Made by a program: the position numbers and the translations under genes. 64,000 nucleotides of DNA from Candidatus Rokuibacteriota bacterium. Its GTDB lineage: Bacteria; Methylomirabilota; Methylomirabilia; Rokubacteriales; CSP1-6. Each line of letters opens with the position of its first letter. The stretch's first letter is position 1. The notes beneath the pieces are model-generated. The model had not been told where the DNA came from. It worked only from the letters and a program-made list of their open reading frames with translations, and did no database searches. The stretch spans positions 1 through 64,000 of the forward strand of contig QHRW01000108.1 of NCBI GenBank assembly GCA_003220265.1, written 5' to 3'. Shown piece by piece: positions 24,875-34,927 of the stretch.

Positions 24875-27724
24875 GTGGACGTCCTGCAGGGCACGGTCTA
24901 CGGCTTCGCCGTCGCCCTGCAGCCGGCGAATCTCCTGGCGTGCTTCGTCGGCGTGTTCGTCGGCACGCTGATCGGTGTGCTGCCGGGACTGGGGCCGGTG
25001 GCGACGATGTCCTTGCTGCTGCCGGCGACCTTCGTGATGACGCCGACGGCGTCGATCATCATGATGGCCGGCATCTACTACGGCGCCATGTACGGCGGCT
25101 CGACGACGTCGATCCTCGTCAACATTCCGGGTGAGGCAGCCTCGGTCGTCACCTGCCTCGACGGCTACCAGATGGCGCGGCAGGGCCGCGCCGGCCCCGC
25201 GCTCGGCATCGCCGCCTTCGGCTCCTTCATCGCGGGCACGCTGGGTGTGCTCGGGATCATGCTGCTGTCGCCGCCGCTGGCGGCCGCCGCCCTGCGCTTC
25301 GGACCGCCGGAGATCTTCACGCTCCTGCTGCTCGGCTTCACGATGATCACCTATCTCGGCTCCGGCTCTCGGCTGAAGGCGGTGGCCATGGCATTCGCCG
25401 GCATGCTGCTCGGCACCGTGGGCCTCGATCCGGTGACGGCGACACCACGGTTCACCTTTGACACCGTGACGCTCTCCGACGGCGTGGGGCTGGTGCCGAT
25501 GATCATGGGCCTGTTCGGCGTCACCGAGGTGCTGGTCAACGTCGAGGCCGGCCTGAAGCAGGAGGTGTTCCAGACGAAGATCCGCCACCTGCTGCCGACG
25601 CGCCAGGACTGGAAGGACTCGGCGGCGCCGATCGCGCGCGGCAGCGTGCTGGGCTTCGCGCTCGGCATCCTGCCGGGCGTGGGCGCGATCATTCCCACGT
25701 TCGTCGCCTACGCGCTGGAGAAGCGCCTCTCGAAGCGGCCGGAGACGTTCGGCCGCGGCGCCATCGAGGGCGTGGCGGCTCCGGAGTCGGCCAACAACGC
25801 GGCCACGGCCGGCTCGATGATCCCGCTGCTCACGCTCGGCATCGCGCCCAACGTGGTCATGGCCGTGCTGCTGGGCGCCTTCCTCGTCCACGGTGTGCAG
25901 CCGGGGCCGCTGATGCTGCGCGAGCATCCGGAGCTCTTCTGGGGCGTGGTGGCCAGCATGTACGTCGGCAACGTGCTCCTGCTCGTCCTCAACCTGCCGC
26001 TGATCGGGCTCTGGGTGCAGATCCTCAAGGTGCCCTACGGCCTGCTCTTCCCGCTCATCCTGCTCGTCTGCATGATCGGCGTGTACGGCGTGTCGGACAA
26101 CATCTGGGACGTCGTCATCATGCTGGCCTTCGGCGGGCTCGGGTGGCTCATGCGCAAGACCGGGTTCGAGGCGGCGCCGATGGTGCTGGCCTTCGTGCTG
26201 GGCCGGCTGGCCGAGGAGTCGCTGCGTCAGTCGCTGCTGCTCTCGCGCGGGCGCTTCGCCATCCTCCTCGAGCGGCCGATCGCCGCCGCCTTCCTCGTCG
26301 CCACCGTCGTCGTCATCGTGCTGCCGGTGGCCGGGCCGGTGGCGACGATGTCCTTGCTGCTGCCGGCGACCTTCGTGATGACGCCGACGGCGTCGATCAT
26401 CATGATGGCCGGCATCTACTACGGCGCCATGTACGGCGGCTCGACGACGTCGATCCTCGTCAACATTCCGGGTGAGGCAGCCTCGGTCGTCACCTGCCTC
26501 GACGGCTACCAGATGGCGCGGCAGGGCCGCGCCGGCCCCGCGCTCGGCATCGCCGCCTTCGGCTCCTTCATCGCGGGCACGCTGGGTGTGCTCGGGATCA
26601 TGCTGCTGTCGCCGCCGCTGGCGGCCGCCGCCCTGCGCTTCGGACCGCCGGAGATCTTCACGCTCCTGCTGCTCGGCTTCACGATGATCACCTATCTCGG
26701 CTCCGGCTCTCGGCTGAAGGCGGTGGCCATGGCATTCGCCGGCATGCTGCTCGGCACCGTGGGCCTCGATCCGGTGACGGCGACACCACGGTTCACCTTC
26801 GACACCGTGACGCTCTCCGACGGCGTGGGGCTGGTGCCGATGATCATGGGCCTGTTCGGCGTCACCGAGGTGCTGGTCAACGTCGAGGCCGGCCTGAAGC
26901 AGGAGGTGTTCCAGACGAAGATCCGCCACCTGCTGCCGACGCGCCAGGACTGGAAGGACTCGGCGGCGCCGATCGCGCGCGGCAGCGTGCTGGGCTTCGC
27001 GCTCGGCATCCTGCCGGGCGTGGGCGCGATCATTCCCACGTTCGTCGCCTACGCGCTGGAGAAGCGCCTCTCGAAGCGGCCGGAGACGTTCGGCCGCGGC
27101 GCCATCGAGGGCGTGGCGGCTCCGGAGTCGGCCAACAACGCGGCCACGGCCGGCTCGATGATCCCGCTGCTCACGCTCGGCATCGCGCCCAACGTGGTCA
27201 TGGCCGTGCTGCTGGGCGCCTTCCTCGTCCACGGTGTGCAGCCGGGGCCGCTGATGCTGCGCGAGCATCCGGAGCTCTTCTGGGGCGTGGTGGCCAGCAT
27301 GTACGTCGGCAACGTGCTCCTGCTCGTCCTCAACCTGCCGCTGATCGGGCTCTGGGTGCAGATCCTCAAGGTGCCCTACGGCCTGCTCTTCCCGCTCATC
27401 CTGCTCGTCTGCATGATCGGCGTGTACGGCGTGTCGGACAACATCTGGGACGTCGTCATCATGCTGGCCTTCGGCGGGCTCGGGTGGCTCATGCGCAAGA
27501 CCGGGTTCGAGGCGGCGCCGATGGTGCTGGCCTTCGTGCTGGGCCGGCTGGCCGAGGAGTCGCTGCGTCAATCGCTGCTGCTCTCGCGCGGGCGCTTCGC
27601 CATCCTCCTCGAGCGGCCGATCGCCGCCGCCTTCCTCGTCGCCACCGTCGTCGTCATCGTGCTGCCGCTGGCCCTGCCGCGCCTGCGCGCGCTGCTGACG
27701 CGCGCGGCGGCCGAGGCGAGCTAG
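24875..27724 (+). CDS. TctA-family large membrane subunit with an internal in-frame tandem duplication
   Basis: 949 residues from GTG 24875, about twice the usual 500 of TctA. The first copy is complete at its N-terminus (G-V-L-P-G-L-G-P-V-A-T-M near residue 37). At residue 487 the protein re-enters at G-P-V-A-T-M and repeats 447 residues before one normal C-terminus. Family motifs N-I-P-G-E-A, G-I-L-P-G-V-G-A-I-I-P and A-P-E-S-A-N-N-A-A all occur twice. The second copy lacks the first helices and the G-L-P-G-like loop. A working double-length permease, a broken gene or an assembly error are all possible. The stop shares CTAG with the convergent amidase. Confidence 0.88.
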   Translation: MDVLQGTVYGFAVALQPANLLACFVGVFVGTLIGVLPGLGPVATMSLLLPATFVMTPTASIIMMAGIYYGAMYGGSTTSILVNIPGEAASVVTCLDGYQMARQGRAGPALGIAAFGSFIAGTLGVLGIMLLSPPLAAAALRFGPPEIFTLLLLGFTMITYLGSGSRLKAVAMAFAGMLLGTVGLDPVTATPRFTFDTVTLSDGVGLVPMIMGLFGVTEVLVNVEAGLKQEVFQTKIRHLLPTRQDWKDSAAPIARGSVLGFALGILPGVGAIIPTFVAYALEKRLSKRPETFGRGAIEGVAAPESANNAATAGSMIPLLTLGIAPNVVMAVLLGAFLVHGVQPGPLMLREHPELFWGVVASMYVGNVLLLVLNLPLIGLWVQILKVPYGLLFPLILLVCMIGVYGVSDNIWDVVIMLAFGGLGWLMRKTGFEAAPMVLAFVLGRLAEESLRQSLLLSRGRFAILLERPIAAAFLVATVVVIVLPVAGPVATMSLLLPATFVMTPTASIIMMAGIYYGAMYGGSTTSILVNIPGEAASVVTCLDGYQMARQGRAGPALGIAAFGSFIAGTLGVLGIMLLSPPLAAAALRFGPPEIFTLLLLGFTMITYLGSGSRLKAVAMAFAGMLLGTVGLDPVTATPRFTFDTVTLSDGVGLVPMIMGLFGVTEVLVNVEAGLKQEVFQTKIRHLLPTRQDWKDSAAPIARGSVLGFALGILPGVGAIIPTFVAYALEKRLSKRPETFGRGAIEGVAAPESANNAATAGSMIPLLTLGIAPNVVMAVLLGAFLVHGVQPGPLMLREHPELFWGVVASMYVGNVLLLVLNLPLIGLWVQILKVPYGLLFPLILLVCMIGVYGVSDNIWDVVIMLAFGGLGWLMRKTGFEAAPMVLAFVLGRLAEESLRQSLLLSRGRFAILLERPIAAAFLVATVVVIVLPLALPRLRALLTRAAAEAS
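24992..26332 (+). repeat. Direct tandem repeat, unit 1 (1341 bp) inside tctA
   Basis: Unit 1 runs from GGGCCGGTGGCGACG to TGCCGGTGGCC and is followed without a gap by unit 2. Its length is 447 codons, so the frame is kept. By eye the two units differ at three positions: 25459 T versus 26800 C (silent), 26230 G versus 27571 A (silent) and 26327 G versus 27668 C (Val to Leu). No long homology flanks the unit ends. Confidence 0.95.
26333..27673 (+). repeat. Direct tandem repeat, unit 2 (1341 bp) inside tctA
   Basis: Second unit, 1338 of 1341 bases identical to unit 1 by direct comparison. It runs on into the single true C-terminus of TctA (about 17 codons). Two of the three differences are silent third-position changes, which fits either a recent real duplication or mixed strains in an assembly. 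Confidence 0.95.
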
Positions 27725-29109
27725 TCGATCGTGGGATGGCGCAGATGGAAGTCCGTGATCGCCTGCCAGGCGCGGGCGGCGGCGAGGACGGTGTTGTCCT
27801 CCCACGCGCGGCCCATGAACTGCAGGCTCGTGGGCAGTCCCGACTCGCTGAAGCCGTTCGGCACCGCGATGGCGGGCAGGCCGGCCGCGTTGCCGATGGC
27901 GCCCATGGGATCGCGCGAGGGGCGATGCAGGTCGCGGAACTCGCGCCCCAGCGGCGGCGCCGTCGCCGGCCGCCCCGGCGCCACGAGCGCGTCGAGGCGC
28001 GAGAGCACCCGGTCGGCCTCGCGCATGACGTGGGCGCGCAGGCGCAGCGCCTTGATGTAGTCCTTGGCCAGGATCGCGTCGCGCGCGTACGGCGTGTAGT
28101 GGTCCTCGGGCGCGGTCAGGCCCGCGATCGCCCCACTCTCGATCAGGTCCTCGAACGCGCTGGCGGCCTCGGCGGACAGGATCGTGCGCGTGACGGCATC
28201 GTAGGGGAGGTCGGCCAGCGTGACTTCTTCCACCGTCCCGAGCTTCGCGAGCGTCTCCAGCGAGGCCGCGAACGCCTCGCGCACCGCCGGCTCGGCCCCA
28301 TCGGCGATGCCGCGGACCATGCCGAAGCGGAAGCGGCGGCGCGTCGGGTCGCCGTCGTCGTAGGTGAAAGGCCGGGCGGCGGCGCTCGGATCGTGCGGGT
28401 CGGGGCCGGCGATGGCGTCCAGCACGAGGCCGCAGTCGTCCGCCGTGAGCGCGAGCGGTCCCAGCTTGTCGAGCGTCCAGCAGAGCGCCATGGCGCCGTG
28501 CCGGCTGACGCGACCGTACGTCGGCCGAAGGCCGCTCACGCCGCAGTAGGCGGCCGGCGAGAGAATCGAGCCCCAGGTCTCCGAGCCGATCGCGAACGGC
28601 ACCAGCCCGGCCGCCACCGCCGAGCCCGAGCCGCTCGACGAGCCTCCGCTCCAGGCGTCGTCGCCCCACGGCGAGATGCCCGGCCCGGTGAACGAGGCGT
28701 CCGGCTGGCGATAGCCCATGCCGCCCGCCAGCTCGACCATCGCGAGCTTCGCCACGAGCACGGCGCCGGCCGCCTCGAGGCGGCGAATCACCGTGGCGTC
28801 ATGCTCGAACGTCTGGCCTCGCAGCGGCGCCGCGCCCCACGTCGTCGGCGCGCCCGTGGCGGCGAGGAGATCCTTGGCCCCGTAGGGGATGCCGTGCAGC
28901 GGCCCGCGCCAGCGGCCCGCGGCGATCTCGCCCTCGGCGCGGCGTGCCTGGTCGAGCGCCCGCTCACGCGTGACCGTCACCACGGCGTTGTAGCGCGGGC
29001 CCAGGCGCTCGAGCCGATCGAGGAACGCGTCGGTGAGCTCGACCGGGGAAACGCGCCGCTCGCGAACGGCGACGGACAGCTCGCGGACGGAGCGGAAGAC
29101 GGGGTTCAC
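27721..29109 (-). CDS. Amidase (amidase-signature family)
   Basis: 462 residues from GTG 29109. The Ser-cisSer-Lys triad is visible: Lys in P-Y-G-A-K-D-L-L, cis-Ser in G-G-S-S-S-G-S-G-S-A-V-A-A-G, nucleophile in S-E-T-W-G-S-I-L-S-P-A, with G-V-S-G-L-R-P-T-Y-G-R-V-S following as usual. The middle position that is normally Gly (G-G-S-I) is Trp-Gly here. It hydrolyses an amide of unknown identity. It is coupled to a small GatC/AtzG-like gene (GTGA overlap), and its TAG interlocks tail to tail with that of TctA. Confidence 0.9.
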   Translation of the reverse strand: MNPVFRSVRELSVAVRERRVSPVELTDAFLDRLERLGPRYNAVVTVTRERALDQARRAEGEIAAGRWRGPLHGIPYGAKDLLAATGAPTTWGAAPLRGQTFEHDATVIRRLEAAGAVLVAKLAMVELAGGMGYRQPDASFTGPGISPWGDDAWSGGSSSGSGSAVAAGLVPFAIGSETWGSILSPAAYCGVSGLRPTYGRVSRHGAMALCWTLDKLGPLALTADDCGLVLDAIAGPDPHDPSAAARPFTYDDGDPTRRRFRFGMVRGIADGAEPAVREAFAASLETLAKLGTVEEVTLADLPYDAVTRTILSAEAASAFEDLIESGAIAGLTAPEDHYTPYARDAILAKDYIKALRLRAHVMREADRVLSRLDALVAPGRPATAPPLGREFRDLHRPSRDPMGAIGNAAGLPAIAVPNGFSESGLPTSLQFMGRAWEDNTVLAAARAWQAITDFHLRHPTID

Positions 29110-29327
29110 TCGTCGGCGCGGAACGGCACGAAGCGCTGGACGGGCTCGTCGGCGTTGTCCAGACGGACGGCGCGCAGCGCCGCCGCGTGCTCGACGATCG
29201 CCGCCACGCCGCGGCGCACGCTCTCGAGCTGCTCGGGTGTGAGCCGGTCGCCGTAGCGGCCGCGGACCAGCTCGAAGAGAGCATCGGCCTCGCGGGAGGT
29301 GGCGGCGGGCTCGCTCATGCGGGGCAT
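29106..29327 (-). CDS. Small GatC/AtzG-like partner of the amidase
   Basis: 73 residues from ATG 29327, six bases after GGCGGAG; an ATG at 29318 is the alternative. Two helices (L-T-P-E-Q-L-E-S-V-R-R-G-V-A-A-I-V-E-H-A-A-A-L) are followed by an extended tail A-D-E-P-V-Q-R-F-V-P-F, matching the plan of GatC and AtzG subunits that wrap around and stabilise amidases. Its TGA overlaps the amidase GTG. The role as accessory subunit is inferred from fold pattern and coupling. Confidence 0.6.
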   Translation of the reverse strand: MPRMSEPAATSREADALFELVRGRYGDRLTPEQLESVRRGVAAIVEHAAALRAVRLDNADEPVQRFVPFRADE

Positions 29328-29397
29328 CGTACACTCCGCCTGCCGGGCTTGGCCATCCGTGATACGCTCCAATCGCGCCCGGAATTGCAGGCGCGAC

Positions 29398-30825
29398 GTG
29401 ACCACCGAATCCAGAAAGCCCACGAGACGACGACGCGGAGGACGACGGCGCAAGCCGCGTGAGGCGTCCCCGCCGCCGGAGCCGATCGCGCCCGAGCCGC
29501 CCGCACCGGTCGAGCCGGTCCCCGAGCCCGCCTCCTCGCTGCTCCCGCTGGCCGAGCCGGAGCTGGCGTTTGCCGCACGGGCGGCGGCGCGTCCCCCCGA
29601 GCCCGAGCGGCCGCTGCCGAGCACGCGCCGCGCGATCTTCTTCGACGTCGAGAACACGAGCCGCGTGCAGCACATCTCCCGCGTGATCGAGCACCTCGCC
29701 GTGGACCGCCTGGGGCGGCGGACCGACTTCATCGCCGTCGGCAACTGGCGCGTCATCGGCCACGACACCGCGCGCTTGCTGGCCGGCCACGGCGCCCAGC
29801 TCCTGCACAGCGCGCCCTCGGTGGGCGTGAAGGACTGGAGCGACCTGCGCATCGCCGTGGCCGCGGGGGTGTGGCTCGGCACGGCGCGGCCGGGCGACGT
29901 GCTGGAGGTGATCTCGGACGACCGCGCGTTCGACGCGGTGGGCGACGTGGCGACGAGCCTCGGGATCACGTTCCGCCGCTTGTCCTATCGCCGTCTGACC
30001 GGGATGGCCGCGCCGATGCCGGCCGCGCCGGTGGACGAGCCGGAGCTTCAGCCGCGCGCCGAGCCGCGGGCGGACGCTCGCGGCGGCCGGCGCCGTCGCG
30101 GCCGGCGTGGCGGCCACCGCCGCGAGGCGCCGCCGGCGCACGCGGCCGCGCCGGCGCACGCGATGCCGCCGCCGCAGGCAGCGCGCCCCGGCGCCGAGGA
30201 GCCGCACTCCGCGCCGCACGACGAGCTGCTGGGCGTGGCGCGCGATCTCATCCAGCGCTCGTCGGGCAACGCCGTCACGCTCGACTCCCTGGCCAACGCG
30301 CTCAAGGGGCGGGGCTTCAGCCGACCACCGGGCTCGCCGCGGCTGATCACGCGGCTGCGCCGCATCCGCGAGCTGGAGGTGAGCCGCTCGGGCCAGATCA
30401 CCCTCGTGGACGGCAGCGCTGCGGCGACGTCATCGCCCGAGCCCGAGCCCACCCGCGCCCACGGCGACGACCGTGCCGCGGACCGCGAACGCACCGCAGA
30501 CCGCGCGAGCGTCGAGACCGACGCGCGTGCCGAGGCCGACGAGCGCACCGCGGACCGCGAACGCACCGCGGACCGCGCACGCGCCGAGGCCGACGAGTCC
30601 GCCGAGGACAACGAGCCGACGCCGGGCAACGAGTGGTCCCCGGCCGACGGGCCGCGCGAACGGACGTACGAGGACCGCCGAGCCGCCGTGGAGGCCGCCC
30701 AGCATGGCGCGCCCTCGACTGCAGCGCCGCCGTCGGACGGAGCGCCGGGTGATGGAGGTCAGCCGCGCCGTCGCTCGCGCCGCGGCGGCCGTCGCCGGCG
30801 CCGTCATGGAGCCCCGGCCAGCTAG
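29398..30825 (+). CDS. NYN (PIN-like) domain protein with C-terminal LOTUS/OST-HTH-like domain
   Basis: 475 residues from GTG 29398. An Arg-rich start (residues 9-21) and a Pro/Glu linker lead to an NYN domain at about 77-200: F-F-D-V-E-N (D83), K-D-W-S-D-L-R-I-A (D146, D149) and S-D-D-R-A-F (D174, D175), which supply the acidic metal site of PIN-type ribonucleases. Arg/Gly-rich stretches (229-241) follow. Residues about 275-338 form a winged-helix like LOTUS domains (L-I-Q-R-S-S-G-N-A-V-T-L-D-S-L-A-N-A-L). The tail is low-complexity with D-R-E-R-T-A-D-R repeats and R-R-R-S-R-R-G-G-R-R-R-R-R. Likely RNA binding and cleavage. Confidence 0.8.
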   Translation: MTTESRKPTRRRRGGRRRKPREASPPPEPIAPEPPAPVEPVPEPASSLLPLAEPELAFAARAAARPPEPERPLPSTRRAIFFDVENTSRVQHISRVIEHLAVDRLGRRTDFIAVGNWRVIGHDTARLLAGHGAQLLHSAPSVGVKDWSDLRIAVAAGVWLGTARPGDVLEVISDDRAFDAVGDVATSLGITFRRLSYRRLTGMAAPMPAAPVDEPELQPRAEPRADARGGRRRRGRRGGHRREAPPAHAAAPAHAMPPPQAARPGAEEPHSAPHDELLGVARDLIQRSSGNAVTLDSLANALKGRGFSRPPGSPRLITRLRRIRELEVSRSGQITLVDGSAAATSSPEPEPTRAHGDDRAADRERTADRASVETDARAEADERTADRERTADRARAEADESAEDNEPTPGNEWSPADGPRERTYEDRRAAVEAAQHGAPSTAAPPSDGAPGDGGQPRRRSRRGGRRRRRHGAPAS

Positions 30826-30874
30826 TTAGACCGGGCTCGTCGACATCCCGTGGCGGCGCGACGACCGCCAGGCT

Positions 30875-31884
30875 TCACGCGAATCTCCAGCCATCGAGCG
30901 CCTTCGGATCTTCCGGCACGACCCGCAGCGGCAGCTCTTGCGCGCCGACGATGCCGCGCGCCGCCAGCTCCTCGACGGCGCGGCGCGCCCGGCCGCCCGC
31001 CGGCATCGGCAAGCTCGGCATGAGCGCGAGACGGCGAGCCAGTGAGCGTGCGACGGGCGGCAACGTCACGGCGCCGTCCGGCGTGACGAGCCACTCGCCC
31101 TGGGCGATCGCCGGGACCTGCGTGAACACGCGCGCCCGAGTAACGGGAGGCACCGCGTCGACGGATCCGGAGGCCACGTCCCAGGCGGCCAGCGCGCGGG
31201 CTCGCGCACGCGGATCGCGGGCCGCGCGGCGAGCGCGCGCATCCGGCACGCGCCAGGTCAAGGAGAGCGCCAGAGAACGTCCATGACAGACCACGTCGTG
31301 CGGGGTCCACGGCGGAAGGTGAAAGAGCGTGCCCGGGGACAGCGCCAGCGTCGTCCAGCCACGGCCGCGCTGAGCCGTCGCCGGCAGGTCTTCCGGCGTG
31401 CCGCGCGCGACGCGCGGGCCGAGCGTGACCGTGCGGCGGCCCTCGAGCTGCAGCCAGAACGCGTCCACCGGGCCGTCGTGGTGCAGGCCCATGCCGGTGC
31501 GGCCGCGGCCTTCCACGAAAAAGAGGAACGACGTCTCCTCGCGCCCGGGCCCCAGCAGCGCGACGCGGAGCGCGACCATCAGCCGCATCAGCCGTGGCAG
31601 CACCTGGTGCACCTGCGGCAGGAAGACGGTCGCGCCCGTGCGCAGCGCCGCCCGCAAGCGGCGGGGATCGGCGGAGCGATCGTAGCGGCGCTCGTCGGCG
31701 ATCTGGAACGGCAGCCCGGAGCCGGCCATGGCCACGGCGCCCGCGAAGTCGGGCGCGACGGCGCGCCAGGCACGATCGCGCGGCGGCAGCACGACCGGCG
31801 TCCGCCCGAGCCGCGCGCGCCGGAAGCACGCCAGCGCGGCGGGAGTCGCGAACCAGGTCGTCAGCGGCGACCGGGTGCCGCTGC

Positions 31885-31888
<4 letters not shown>
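30875..31888 (-). CDS. JmjC/cupin-type 2-oxoglutarate-dependent oxygenase-like protein
   Basis: 337 residues. The iron-binding residues of the cupin core are visible: H136-H-D138 in G-L-H-H-D-G-P-V-D-A-F-W-L-Q-L-E-G-R-R, and the distal His197 in P-P-W-T-P-H-D-V-V. This is the arrangement of JmjC-type hydroxylases such as bacterial ribosomal oxygenases. The C-terminal third is a basic helical domain ending with a winged-helix-like segment. The target is unknown. The ATG overlaps the GGDEF gene stop by four bases (ATGA), linking it to c-di-GMP signalling. Confidence 0.75.
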
Positions 31889-33084
<1,196 letters not shown>

Positions 33085-33129
33085 GGCGACAGCATGCCCC
33101 CGGGGCGGGGCCGGACGCTACTTTTGGGT

Positions 33130-33160
33130 GCCGCGGCGCGGAGGCCTCCCGCGCCGCGGC
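33130..33160. terminator. 12-bp GC hairpin downstream of the oligopeptide-binding gene
   Basis: A perfect 12-bp stem (33130-33141 with 33149-33160) and a 7-base loop lie 10 bases past the stop of the substrate-binding gene (minus strand) and 45 bases before the GGDEF start. No T-run follows. It probably ends or protects the dpp-type transcript. Confidence 0.55.
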
Positions 33161-33170
33161 CGCGACCGGG

Positions 33171-34907
33171 TTACGCCTTTTCGACCACGTAGAGGTGCGG
33201 CAGCATGTCGACGTAGATGTTGCCGTCCACGACCGTCTCGCCGAGCTTGTTCTTCTCCAGCCCGCGGACCTGCGGCTTGGCCGCCGCCCAGCGAGCGACC
33301 CACGCGACCGGGATGTAGCCGACGTCGGTCTGCATGATCTCCTCGGCCCTGGCGTAGTTGACCAGCCGCTTCTTCTGATCGCGCGTGTCGCGCCCGGCCT
33401 CGAGCTCCTTGTCGAAGGCGTCGTTGACCCAGGCCTGGCGCTTGCCCTCGGTCTTCTTGCCGTAGAACGTGTCGAAGTACTCGTTGTGCGGGTCCGGGTA
33501 ATCCATGAACCAGCGGATCCATACGAACTGGTAGTCGTTCTTCCAGAGGCCCGCGCGGAAGACGCGCTGCTCCAGCACCTCGAGCTCGGTCTTCATGTTC
33601 AGGTGCTCGAGCAGCACGGCCTGCACGGCTTCGGCCAGCGGCTTGGAGCCCAGGCCTTCCTCGCGCATCGTCAGCGTGATCTTCGGCCAGTTGCGCCCGC
33701 CCTCGAACGGCGTGCCCTTCAGCATCGCCATCGCGGCCTTGGGATCGAAGCGCTGGATGTCGCGGATCTTCTTGTCGTCCACCGCGCCGGGAAATCCGGG
33801 CGGGATCATCGAGTGCGCGGGGATGGCGAAGCCGTCGGCCACGCGCACGACGTTGTCGCGGTCGATGGCGTGCGCCACCGCGCGGCGGACCTTGACGTTG
33901 TCGAACGGCGGCTTGGTGGCCTGGGGCAGCAGGTACCAGGTGCCGGGGAACGGATAGCGGAACACCTGGGCCTTGGTGCGGGGATCGTCGCGCAGGCGCT
34001 TGAGGTCTCCCGTCTGCAGCGGCGAGATGTCGAGCTCGTTGTTCTCGTACGGGAGCGCGCCCGACTGCACCGGGATGATCGGGATCGTGACCTTGTCGAC
34101 CGTCACGTCCTTGGCGCCGAAGAAGTGCTTGTTCTTCCGGAGCACCATGACCTTGTTGTGCTCCCACGCCTCGAGCACGTGGGGGCCGTTGCACACGATG
34201 TTGGCGGCTTCCGTCCACTTGTCGCCGTGCTTTTCCACCGACGGCCGGTGCGCGGGCAGGGCGGCGAGGTACGCGGAGAGCACCGGGAAGTAGCCGCGCG
34301 GCCCCTCGAGGGTGACTTCCAGCGTCCAGTCGTCCTTGGCCACCACGCCGACCTGGGAGGCATCCGGGACCTTGCTCTTGTTGAAGGGCTCGGCGCCCTT
34401 GATGTCGTAGAAGTAGCTCGAGTAGGGATTCTTGCTGTTCGGGTCCATCTGGCGCTTCCACGAGTACTCGAAGTCCCTGGCCGTGCACGGCGAGCCGTCC
34501 GACCACTTCGAGTCCTTGCGGATGGTGAACGTCCACACCGAGCCTTCCTTGTTGGACGTGATCTTCTCCGCCACGTAGGGGACCGGCTGGAAGTTGACGT
34601 CGAACTTCATGAGGCCGGCCCACAGCGAGGGCACGCCGGTGCAGTAGAGGTCCTTGTTGAAGTCGTGGCTGGAGGGGTCGTTCTGCCACCAGCCGCCGCC
34701 GCCGATGCGCACGTGCTGCTCGCGGGCAAGCTTCTCGCCGGGGGCGAGCTTGGGCGCGGCCGCGGCCGGGCGCGCGTTGAAGCCGGCGCTCCCGAGCGCG
34801 GTCAGGGCGGCGGCGACACGCAGGAAGTCGCGACGGCCGACACCGACCACGCGCAGGCGCTCTGCCAGCAGATCCATCTGGGCATCGGAGATCCGGAGAA
34901 GCCTCAT
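33171..34907 (-). CDS. Peptide/nickel-type ABC transporter substrate-binding protein (family 5)
   Basis: 578 residues with an internal twin-arginine signal (V-G-R-R-D-F-L-R-V-A-A-A-L) after about 25 unusual leading residues; the first part (S-D-A-Q-M-D-L-L-A-E-R-L) is helical. The mature protein has the DppA/OppA plan: L-W-A-G-L-M-K-F-D near 95, W-T-F-T-I-R-K-D-S-K-W-S-D-G-S-P near 125, V-R-R-A-V-A-H-A-I-D-R near 345, W-F-M-D-Y-P-D-P-H-N near 470. It binds oligopeptides or similar ligands in the periplasm and is the third gene of the dppB-dppC transcript. Confidence 0.92.
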   Translation of the reverse strand: MRLLRISDAQMDLLAERLRVVGVGRRDFLRVAAALTALGSAGFNARPAAAAPKLAPGEKLAREQHVRIGGGGWWQNDPSSHDFNKDLYCTGVPSLWAGLMKFDVNFQPVPYVAEKITSNKEGSVWTFTIRKDSKWSDGSPCTARDFEYSWKRQMDPNSKNPYSSYFYDIKGAEPFNKSKVPDASQVGVVAKDDWTLEVTLEGPRGYFPVLSAYLAALPAHRPSVEKHGDKWTEAANIVCNGPHVLEAWEHNKVMVLRKNKHFFGAKDVTVDKVTIPIIPVQSGALPYENNELDISPLQTGDLKRLRDDPRTKAQVFRYPFPGTWYLLPQATKPPFDNVKVRRAVAHAIDRDNVVRVADGFAIPAHSMIPPGFPGAVDDKKIRDIQRFDPKAAMAMLKGTPFEGGRNWPKITLTMREEGLGSKPLAEAVQAVLLEHLNMKTELEVLEQRVFRAGLWKNDYQFVWIRWFMDYPDPHNEYFDTFYGKKTEGKRQAWVNDAFDKELEAGRDTRDQKKRLVNYARAEEIMQTDVGYIPVAWVARWAAAKPQVRGLEKNKLGETVVDGNIYVDMLPHLYVVEKA

Positions 34908-34927
34908 GAGTTCCTCCTGTGGGCTGG

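Noticed and set aside
24812..28669. A 1285-codon open frame on the minus strand opposite the transporter genes
   Set aside because: It is antisense to clear TctA/TctB genes, full of His, Arg and Gln repeats from inverted GC-rich codons, and repeats only because TctA is duplicated.
30852..30871. TGGCGG ... CCGCCA hairpin between the NYN and JmjC genes as terminator
   Set aside because: Only six pairs with an eight-base loop and no T-run; too common in GC-rich DNA to support.
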